The notes beneath the pieces were generated by a model. The model was not told where the DNA came from. It was given only the letters and a program-made list of their open reading frames with translations, and made no database searches. From NCBI GenBank assembly GCA_013042925.1, contig JABDPH010000015.1, positions 1 through 7,253 on the forward strand: a DNA stretch of 7,253 bases, in the 5' to 3' direction. The DNA is from Eudoraea sp. Lineage in GTDB: Bacteria > Bacteroidota > Bacteroidia > Flavobacteriales > Flavobacteriaceae. The position numbers and the translations under genes are program-made. Shown in pieces: positions 1 through 6,223 of this stretch (position 1 is its first letter; each line of letters opens with the position of its first letter).

Positions 1-832
1 ATCCAGAAGAGATTTTTTATTACAATCAACTATTATCACAACCGGATCATTCCTGCTACCTTCCTTTGCTTTTGCTTCAGTTAAATCACAGCATTTTGGA
101 GTTCAATTGTATTCATTTCGCAACGAAATGGCCAAAGATGCCATTGGGACGTTAAAGCAAATTGCATCTCTTGGCTTTAAAGAAATTGAAACCGCCCGAA
201 GTCAGAAAGGCCACTACTACGGCCTTGCCCCCGCAGAGATGAAGTCGGTTTGTAATGATCTCGAAATGAACCTGAAGAGTGGACATGTCCACTTGGATGA
301 TAAATGGCAACAAACCATGGAAGAAGCTGTAGAATCGGGTCAGGAGTATCTTATTTGTTCTTCAATGCCCAGCAAAGGACAAAGCGTAGATAACTATAAA
401 AAGGTGGCTGAAGAATTTAATAAAGCCGGTGAGGCATGTAAAAAGTTGAATCTTAAATTTGGTTATCACAATCATGAATATGAATTTGAATCCGAAAATA
501 ATCAGGTTCTTTATGATGTTCTCCTAAACGATACCGAGGCAGACCTTGTCCATATGGAGTTAGATCTGGGATGGGTTATTGCAGCAGGCAAGGACCCTTT
601 GGACTATTTTAAAAAGTATCCGGGAAGATTTCCTTTATGGCACCTCAAGGATATGGATATGGATAAGAAAGAAAGTACTGAATTTGGCAAGGGTGGCCTC
701 GATATTCCCACAATGATGGCTCATAGAAAGGAATCAGGTGTAAAGCACATCTTTATAGAACAGGAAGAATATGCCAACAATCCGCTTGATAGCATGAAAC
801 ATAACATGGCTTTTCTAAAGAAACTTTCGTAG
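1..832 (+). CDS. Tat-exported sugar phosphate isomerase/epimerase-like TIM-barrel protein (5' partial)
   Basis: The reading frame is open from the left edge (first whole codon at base 2) to TAG at 830-832, so the start lies upstream. The first visible residues, SRRDFL, followed by a hydrophobic stretch ending near SFAFA, form a twin-arginine signal; only a few residues are probably missing. A TTG at 107 is internal (it encodes the Leu of the conserved GVQLYSFR strand) and is not the start. About 276 codons are visible, near the usual length of about 290 for exported members. Family-type metal ligands can be placed: Glu in YHNHEYEF (about 476-484), Asp in ELDLGW (563), His in WHLKD (641) and Glu in FIEQE (758). 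The family (xylose-isomerase-like TIM barrel, including IolE/IolI) isomerises or epimerises sugars or inositols; the substrate here is unknown. Export suggests a periplasmic, non-phosphorylated substrate. The transporter gene starts 30 bp downstream. Confidence 0.87.
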   Translation, partial: SRRDFLLQSTIITTGSFLLPSFAFASVKSQHFGVQLYSFRNEMAKDAIGTLKQIASLGFKEIETARSQKGHYYGLAPAEMKSVCNDLEMNLKSGHVHLDDKWQQTMEEAVESGQEYLICSSMPSKGQSVDNYKKVAEEFNKAGEACKKLNLKFGYHNHEYEFESENNQVLYDVLLNDTEADLVHMELDLGWVIAAGKDPLDYFKKYPGRFPLWHLKDMDMDKKESTEFGKGGLDIPTMMAHRKESGVKHIFIEQEEYANNPLDSMKHNMAFLKKLS

Positions 833-862
833 AAATTTCTTTATAAAGCGAATCAAATAATA

Positions 863-2221
863 ATGTCTGAATTACAAGATCCATACTCACTTTCCCCCGA
901 TAAAATTAAACCCCCTCCTTCAACTTTTAAAGAACGCTTGAAATTTTTGGGGCCCAGCTTTATATTATCTGCTTCAATTGTCGGATCCGGGGAATTAATA
1001 GCGACAACTACCTTAGGAGCCGAAGCGGGGTTTATAACATTTTGGGTAATTATCGTGAGCTGTGTAGTTAAAGTAGCGGTTCAATTGGAATTCGGAAAAC
1101 ATACCATCCTGACCGGTGAAACTGCTATGCAGGCCTTCAATAAGCTTCCGGGGCCTGTTTTTGGCAAAGCCAGGTGGACAGTTTGGACAGTATTGGGTGT
1201 AATGATCATAAAACTTTTGCAAGTAGGAGGCATTGTAGGTGGTGTGGCCATAATTTTAAACATGGTAATTCCCGGTATTGGAGTTCCCGTATTTTGTTTT
1301 GGAATTGCAATAATCGTGGCATTGATGATTTTCAGGGGGTATTACTCTTTTATTGAAAAATTTTCCCTGAGCATGATTGGGTTCTTTACAATTTTCACTT
1401 TTGCCTCCCTTTATTTTCTGAAGTTTACGCCCTATCACATAACTTTTGAAAGTATCTGGAGCGGTCTTCAGTTTAATTTGCCCAAAGAAGCTGTTGCAGT
1501 CGCTATAGGCGCCTTTGGAATAACAGGTGTTGGTGGAGATGAAATAATACATTATAACTACTGGTGCCTTGAGAAGGGCTATGCAGCTTTTACAGGTAAG
1601 AATGATAGTTCTGAAGCATGGAAACTAAGGGCCCAGGGTTGGTTAAAAGTTATGAAACTGGATGCAATTATTGCCATGTTAATCTATACATCTGTAACCG
1701 CCGCTTTCTATTTATTGGGCGCAGCTGTTCTTCATGCCCAGGGATTTGTACCAGAAGGATACGCAATGGTTGAAACGCTCTCCGCTATGTATACGGAATC
1801 TTTGGGCCCTCATGCAAAATCAGTATTTCTTATTGGAGCGTTTATTACTTTGTTCTCCACCCTCTTCGCCGCTTTAGCAGCATGGACCAGACAGATTGCC
1901 GACATATTTGGTCAATTAGGATGGATCAGTTTTTCTAACTTTAAACAAAGAAAGAGGACAATAGCCGTCCTGGCCTGGGTAGTCCCATTATTATGGGCCT
2001 TATTATTTGTCTTTATTAAATTACCCGTTTTAATGGTTCTAACCGGCGGTATAGTTGGCTCTTTCCTGCTATTTCTTGTGGTTTATGCGGTGATCCATTT
2101 TAGATATTTAAGAAGACAGCCTCTGTTTAAACCTGGTTTTATTTATGATCTTACCTTATGGGTAAGTATTTTAAGCATAGTTGGTGTTGGCATATTGGGT
2201 ATATTTAAATTATTTAGTTGA
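863..2221 (+). CDS. Nramp-related membrane transporter with non-canonical substrate motifs
   Basis: A 452-residue polytopic inner-membrane protein with about 11 hydrophobic segments (roughly residues 30-52, 56-75, 107-132, 137-157, 164-185, 208-225, 262-292, 318-343, 368-386, 388-412 and 428-450). Size and layout match the Nramp/SLC11 family of the LeuT fold. The ATG at 863 gives a cytoplasmic N-terminus of about 28 residues before TM1. Canonical Nramp proteins bind Mn/Fe through a DPGN motif in TM1 and an MPH motif in TM6. Here the TM1 break reads G41-S42-G43-E44, and the TM6 region reads GVGGDEIIH around D226, E227 and H230. It therefore belongs to a divergent Nramp-like clade often annotated as 'Nramp family divalent metal transporter'. 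Metal transport should not be assumed: the substrate could be another cation or an organic molecule. The gene lies 30 bp after the isomerase and 43 bp before the amidohydrolase lipoprotein, which suggests co-transcription. Confidence 0.85.
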   Translation: MSELQDPYSLSPDKIKPPPSTFKERLKFLGPSFILSASIVGSGELIATTTLGAEAGFITFWVIIVSCVVKVAVQLEFGKHTILTGETAMQAFNKLPGPVFGKARWTVWTVLGVMIIKLLQVGGIVGGVAIILNMVIPGIGVPVFCFGIAIIVALMIFRGYYSFIEKFSLSMIGFFTIFTFASLYFLKFTPYHITFESIWSGLQFNLPKEAVAVAIGAFGITGVGGDEIIHYNYWCLEKGYAAFTGKNDSSEAWKLRAQGWLKVMKLDAIIAMLIYTSVTAAFYLLGAAVLHAQGFVPEGYAMVETLSAMYTESLGPHAKSVFLIGAFITLFSTLFAALAAWTRQIADIFGQLGWISFSNFKQRKRTIAVLAWVVPLLWALLFVFIKLPVLMVLTGGIVGSFLLFLVVYAVIHFRYLRRQPLFKPGFIYDLTLWVSILSIVGVGILGIFKLFS

Positions 2222-2264
2222 ATCCATCAGTGATATTGAAAAGAAAAACTTGAAAAAATATATT

Positions 2265-3914
2265 ATGAAGTCAAAACATTTTGTAATTGTATTCTTAGCA
2301 ATTGGCTTTTTTTTAGGATGTGAGAACCAGAAATCCTATGATCTTGTCATCAGATATGGTATTATTATAGATGGGTCTGGTGAAAAATCATTTAAAGGAG
2401 ATATTGCAATTAATGCAGACACCATAGCTGCGATGGGCGATTTAAAGAGTGCTGTTGGCTCTGTGGAAATAGATGCAAGCGGGCTTACTGTCGCCCCAGG
2501 GTTTATAAATATGTTGAGTTGGGCCAATGTTTCCCTAATTGAAGATGGAAGATCGCAAGGGGATATCAGGCAAGGTGTAACCCTTGAAGTTATGGGTGAA
2601 GGACGTTCCATGGGTCCATTAAATGAGGTAATGAAAATGGAAATGAAGGAATCACAACAAAATATAACATATGACATTAATTGGACTACCCTTGGAGAAT
2701 ATCTGGAGTATCTTGAAGAAAAAGGCACATCTACCAATATCGCTTCGTTTGTTGGTAATGGAACTTTAAGGGAATATGTCATGAATTATGAGACCAGACC
2801 TCCGGATGCGGCTGAATTAGAAAAAATGAAAGAGCTTACAAAACAAGCTATGGAGGAAGGAGCTGTAGGCCTTTCTACATCTCTAATCTACGTACCTAGT
2901 GGGCATGCAAAAACGGAAGAAATTATTGAATTGGCCAAAATTGCCGCTGCTTATGATGGTATGTATGTTTCTCATATCAGAGATGAAGAAGAATATCTCT
3001 TAGATGCTGTTCAGGAACTTATCACAATTTCCAGGGAGGCGGACATACGATCGGAAATATATCACTTCAAAGCCTCCGGCAACGCCAACTGGCATTTACT
3101 GGACAGTGCAATAAAATTGGTAGATAACGCACGTAAAGAGGGACTGCCAATAACAACTGATATGTACATGTACAATGCAAGTTCAACAGGGCTCAACGTA
3201 GTATTACCGGCATGGGCGAAAGAAGGTGGACATAAGAAAACTATGGAACTGATTGCGCAACCGGCGAAAAGGAAACAGATGATAAAGGAAATAGATTTCC
3301 ATGTACCTCCTGAAAAGATTCTCTTAGTGGGCTTCAGAAATGAACAAATGAGACAACTCATAGGTAAAACGCTTGCCGAAATAGCTGAGGAGAGGAATAT
3401 ATCCGCTTCTGAGGCAGTGGTTGACTTAATACAGGAAGATAATAGCAGAATTCAGGTGGTCTACTTCTCAATGTCTGAAGAAAATATTAAAAAGAAATTG
3501 GCTCTTCCCTATATGGCCATCTGTTCGGATGCCGGCTCTTATACCAATGAAGGTGTATTTCTGGAACAAAGTACACATCCAAGGGCATACGGATCATTTG
3601 CACGCTTATTAAGTCATTATGTGCGGGATGAAAAAGTTATTCCCTTGGAGGAAGCGATTTATAAACTCACCTCGCTTCCTGCAACAAATCTAAAACTAAA
3701 GAACAGGGGCTCGCTTAAAACGGGTTATTATGCGGATGTGGTAGTTTTTGATGCTGATAAAATAAAAGACAATGCTACTTTTGCTAAACCGCATCAATAT
3801 GCCACTGGCATGAATCATGTCTTTGTTAACGGTATCCAGGTACTTAAGGACGGAGAACATACCGGTGCTTTCCCCGGCAGGGTAGTCCGTGGACCCGGAT
3901 GGAAGGGAAATTAA
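2265..3914 (+). CDS. D-aminoacylase-like amidohydrolase lipoprotein (N-acyl-D-amino-acid deacylase family)
   Basis: The ATG at 2265 was chosen because it begins a lipoprotein signal: MKSK, a hydrophobic core, then FLGC, with the lipidated Cys near residue 20. The open frame reaches back to a TTG at 2181, but that would overlap the transporter gene and bury the signal. The 549-residue protein is an envelope-anchored amidohydrolase with the typical opening beta-sandwich strands (DLVIRYGIIIDGSG), the barrel, and a C-terminal ADVVVFD strand. D-aminoacylase landmarks are present: H237 in SHIRDE, H267 in YHFKASG, catalytic-type D422 in CSDAG, and H438 in HPRAYGSFARLL. Two landmarks are missing: the HxH after PGFI is replaced by L84-S85-W86, and the metal-bridging Cys of GNCG is replaced by a GEG stretch (E112, G113). 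Family members hydrolyse N-acyl-D-amino acids or related amides. With one metal site altered, the substrate and even the activity are uncertain. The next gene starts 28 bp downstream. Confidence 0.85.
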   Translation: MKSKHFVIVFLAIGFFLGCENQKSYDLVIRYGIIIDGSGEKSFKGDIAINADTIAAMGDLKSAVGSVEIDASGLTVAPGFINMLSWANVSLIEDGRSQGDIRQGVTLEVMGEGRSMGPLNEVMKMEMKESQQNITYDINWTTLGEYLEYLEEKGTSTNIASFVGNGTLREYVMNYETRPPDAAELEKMKELTKQAMEEGAVGLSTSLIYVPSGHAKTEEIIELAKIAAAYDGMYVSHIRDEEEYLLDAVQELITISREADIRSEIYHFKASGNANWHLLDSAIKLVDNARKEGLPITTDMYMYNASSTGLNVVLPAWAKEGGHKKTMELIAQPAKRKQMIKEIDFHVPPEKILLVGFRNEQMRQLIGKTLAEIAEERNISASEAVVDLIQEDNSRIQVVYFSMSEENIKKKLALPYMAICSDAGSYTNEGVFLEQSTHPRAYGSFARLLSHYVRDEKVIPLEEAIYKLTSLPATNLKLKNRGSLKTGYYADVVVFDADKIKDNATFAKPHQYATGMNHVFVNGIQVLKDGEHTGAFPGRVVRGPGWKGN

Positions 3915-3942
3915 ATTGAGGTGTACTTTTAAACCTAACGCT

Positions 3943-4830
3943 ATGAAACAATTAAATACAATACTTATCTTATTATTATCGATAGGATGCTATGCCCAAA
4001 AATCTGAACTGGTGGCCGATAATGCCACTCTCACGCTCGTGGCTGCAGATTATAAATTTACTGAAGGACCGGCAATGGATAAAAATGGTGATGTTTACTT
4101 CACCGATCAACCAAATAATAGAATTATTAAATGGAGTGCATCAGATAATTCAGTTTCTGTTTACATGGAGGAATCGGGCAGGGCCAATGGACTCTACTTC
4201 GATCATGAAGGCAGTCTTTTGGCGTGCGCCGATGAATATTTTGAACTTTGGAAAATAGATAATTCAAAAAATCACATAGTCCTGGTCGACGAATATCAAG
4301 AGAAAAAACTCAACGGGCCAAATGACCTTTGGGTAGATCCAAAGGGAGGGATCTATTTCACAGATCCATATTATCAAAGACCCTATTGGGACCGCAAAGA
4401 GAAAGAAATTGAAGAAGAACGTGTTTACTATTTAACCCCTAACAGAAATGAGTTGCGCATTGTCGCAGACGATTTGGTACAGCCTAATGGAATAATAGGT
4501 ACGCCGGATGGCCAAATGATTTATATAGCGGATATAGGTGATAAAAAAACGTATAGCTTTTCAATTTCTGAAAATGGTGATCTTCAAAATAAGAAGTTAT
4601 TCACAAAGCTAGGCTCAGACGGAATGACAATAGATAATCAAGGCAATGTTTATTTGACCGGAAATGGAGTAACAGTATTTAATAAAAAAGGCGAAGAAAT
4701 TCTTCATATTCCTGTACCTCAAAAATGGACAGCCAATGTTACATTTGGAGGGCCCGATCAGAATGTTCTATTTATAACTGCAATGAACTCAGTATATACC
4801 ATGGATATGAAGGTAAATGGCGTGCGATAA
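3943..4830 (+). CDS. Secreted SMP-30/gluconolactonase family protein
   Basis: A 295-residue protein of the six-bladed beta-propeller SMP-30/gluconolactonase/LRE family, which hydrolyses sugar lactones to aldonic acids using a divalent metal. Repeated blade strands can be seen (GDVYFTD, GGIYFTD, QMIYIAD, GNVYLTG). Likely metal ligands are E41 in FTEGP, N182 in QPNG and D226 in SDGM; N124 and N127 in LNGPND fit the substrate-binding position. The ATG at 3943 starts a signal peptide with a hydrophobic core (ILILLLSIG). A GTG at 3889 is in frame but would overlap the preceding gene by 26 bp and put a charged leader before the signal, so it is rejected. Processing is ambiguous: Cys16 follows SIG, a poor lipobox, whereas cleavage after YA before Gln19 would give a soluble periplasmic protein. 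The substrate is unknown; lactonases often sit with sugar oxidation or isomerisation genes, as here. Confidence 0.87.
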   Translation: MKQLNTILILLLSIGCYAQKSELVADNATLTLVAADYKFTEGPAMDKNGDVYFTDQPNNRIIKWSASDNSVSVYMEESGRANGLYFDHEGSLLACADEYFELWKIDNSKNHIVLVDEYQEKKLNGPNDLWVDPKGGIYFTDPYYQRPYWDRKEKEIEEERVYYLTPNRNELRIVADDLVQPNGIIGTPDGQMIYIADIGDKKTYSFSISENGDLQNKKLFTKLGSDGMTIDNQGNVYLTGNGVTVFNKKGEEILHIPVPQKWTANVTFGGPDQNVLFITAMNSVYTMDMKVNGVR

Positions 4831-4912
4831 TAGTTGATAACATGACTTATATCATTGTGAAAACATAAAAAACAGCCTAAATAGTCCTATTAAGAAACAT
4901 AAAATCGGATTC

Positions 4913-5650
4913 TTGAAAAAATTTCTAATTCTCCAAATGCGCCCGGAAAATGAAGCTTGTGAAAGTGAGCTAAACGCAATTTTGCATTATGGTGGATTGT
5001 CTCGTGAGGAGGTCCATCGTATAAGGGTTGAACAAGAGAACATTAAGGATATAGATATTGACAATTATGCTGCCATAATTGCCGGAGGAAGCCCGTTTGA
5101 TATAAGCATCCCGGAAGAAAAAAAAAGTAGTGCACAAAAAAAAGTTGAAGACTTTTTTAATTCACTTTTTGATAAGTTAATTCCTCGGGATTTTCCTTTT
5201 CTTGGGGCATGTTCAGGAAATGGCCTTTTGGGAAGATATTGCGGTACATCTATTACTGATAAATATGCCGAAACTTTAAGAAGTGTTGAAGTTTGGGTAA
5301 CGGAGGAAGGAGCCAAAGATCCACTTTTAAAGGGCCTTCCAAAAAAGTTTACCGCCTTGGTGGGGCATAAAGAGGCTTGTGATACTGTTCCCGCAGGGGC
5401 TGTTCTCCTGGTTTCTTCAGATCCTTGTCCGGTCCAGATGTTTCGTATCAAAAAAAATATTTATGCTACTCAATTTCATCCGGAAGCGGATGTTGAAGAA
5501 TTTGTATTACGAATCAGAATTTATAAATATGCAGGATATTTCAGGCCCGAAGAAGCAGAAGAACTAAGCGCGGCGATACGAGAATCGAATAACCCTGTCC
5601 CCAAAGAAATACTGCGTCGATTTGTAGACAGATACAGATCAGAAAAATAA
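4913..5650 (+). CDS. Class I glutamine amidotransferase-like protein
   Basis: A 245-residue single-domain protein with the class I (triad) glutamine amidotransferase fold. The nucleophile elbow is GACSGNGLLG with Cys100, and the His/Glu pair is H189/E191 in QFHPEAD, so the triad looks intact. An oxyanion-loop GGSPFD lies near residues 58-63. The protein starts with TTG at 4913; this is preferred because it begins the first beta-strand (MKKFLILQMRPE), whereas the internal ATG at Met9 would remove it. There is no strong ribosome-binding site, which is common in Bacteroidota. It has no signal peptide and is therefore cytoplasmic. Stand-alone members resemble GuaA-type amidotransferase domains and are annotated only broadly; they may release ammonia from glutamine or act on other gamma-glutamyl compounds. 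The 82-bp gap upstream is the largest in the window, so this gene could begin a second transcript, but no clear promoter was seen. Its link to the neighbouring enzymes is unclear. Confidence 0.85.
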   Translation: MKKFLILQMRPENEACESELNAILHYGGLSREEVHRIRVEQENIKDIDIDNYAAIIAGGSPFDISIPEEKKSSAQKKVEDFFNSLFDKLIPRDFPFLGACSGNGLLGRYCGTSITDKYAETLRSVEVWVTEEGAKDPLLKGLPKKFTALVGHKEACDTVPAGAVLLVSSDPCPVQMFRIKKNIYATQFHPEADVEEFVLRIRIYKYAGYFRPEEAEELSAAIRESNNPVPKEILRRFVDRYRSEK

Positions 5651-5716
5651 TAGCATTCCTCACATCATATTTAACTTCTTTTTACTAATTTAAACCAATA
5701 CTTTGTTTGAAAGGTT

Positions 5717-6190
5717 ATGGCCGACTATTCTTTAAACATTAACAACCAAACATACAATGTTGATATAAAGGAGGAGACTACCTTACTCTGGGTATTGCGC
5801 GAGCATCTTGGACTCACAGGAACAAAATATGGGTGTGGTATAGCCTTATGCGGATCGTGTACTGTACATGTGGACGGCAAACCTATGAGATCATGCACTT
5901 TGCCAATAAGTGGCCTGAAAAAGGATCAAAAAATTACTACAATAGAAGGTTTGTCCCCAAATAGCGATCATGAGATTCAGAAAGCCTGGATAGAAGCTCA
6001 GGCCCCACAATGCGGATATTGCCAATCCGGACAGATCATGCAGGCAGCGGCCTTGCTAGCCGAAAACCCCAGTCCAACAAGGGAAGAGATAAAAACATAT
6101 ATGAATAGTAATCTATGCCGGTGTGGCACTTATCTGCGTATTGTAAAAGCCATAGAAATAGCAGCAGAAAAAACCTCACAAAAAACTTAA
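5717..6190 (+). CDS. (2Fe-2S)-binding small subunit of a xanthine-oxidase-family molybdenum hydroxylase (IorA type)
   Basis: A 157-residue electron-transfer subunit of normal length for the family. The N-terminal plant-ferredoxin-like domain carries C40, C45, C48 and C60 (GCGIALCGSC, then SC). The C-terminal helical domain carries C99 and C102 (QCGYCQSG) and C134 and C136 (CRC). All eight ligands for two [2Fe-2S] clusters are present. It should pass electrons from the molybdenum site of the partner encoded 33 bp downstream to an acceptor outside this window. The closest named pattern is the alpha subunit of isoquinoline 1-oxidoreductase (IorA), but related pairs oxidise aldehydes and N-heterocycles, so the substrate is not fixed and no symbol is assigned. 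ATG at 5717 begins directly before the first ferredoxin strand. There is no signal peptide of its own; if the complex is exported, it would travel bound to the Tat-tagged large subunit. Confidence 0.93.
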   Translation: MADYSLNINNQTYNVDIKEETTLLWVLREHLGLTGTKYGCGIALCGSCTVHVDGKPMRSCTLPISGLKKDQKITTIEGLSPNSDHEIQKAWIEAQAPQCGYCQSGQIMQAAALLAENPSPTREEIKTYMNSNLCRCGTYLRIVKAIEIAAEKTSQKT

Positions 6191-6223
6191 AAAGACAAGT
6201 GAGTTCAAAACTTAGTGAAACCA

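Noticed and set aside
1013..1552. Several short open frames on both strands inside the transporter gene
   Set aside because: They are shadow frames of a long, well-supported membrane protein and have no start signals or motifs of their own.
2181..2264. TTG start giving a longer amidohydrolase overlapping the transporter gene
   Set aside because: The added residues are the out-of-frame transporter tail, and the lipoprotein signal starts cleanly at ATG 2265.
2336..2782. 148-codon open frame on the - strand
   Set aside because: It lies wholly inside the amidohydrolase gene, whose protein has clear family motifs; the antisense product has no recognisable domain.
3889..3942. GTG start giving a longer gluconolactonase that overlaps the preceding gene
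   Set aside because: It would put about 18 charged residues in front of a clear signal peptide that starts at ATG 3943.
4834..4856. Possible small hairpin after the gluconolactonase gene (tgata...tatca, and atga...tcat)
   Set aside because: The stems are only 4-5 A/T-rich base pairs with no U-tract directly after, so it is not a credible terminator.
5065..5451. 128-codon open frame on the - strand
   Set aside because: It is antisense to the amidotransferase gene, including its catalytic region, and shows no family features.
5699..5705. Near match to the Bacteroidota -7 promoter element (TAnnTTTG) before the Fe-S subunit gene
   Set aside because: The spacing within the element is one base short (tactttg) and there is no clear -33 partner at the right distance; AT-rich DNA gives such matches by chance.
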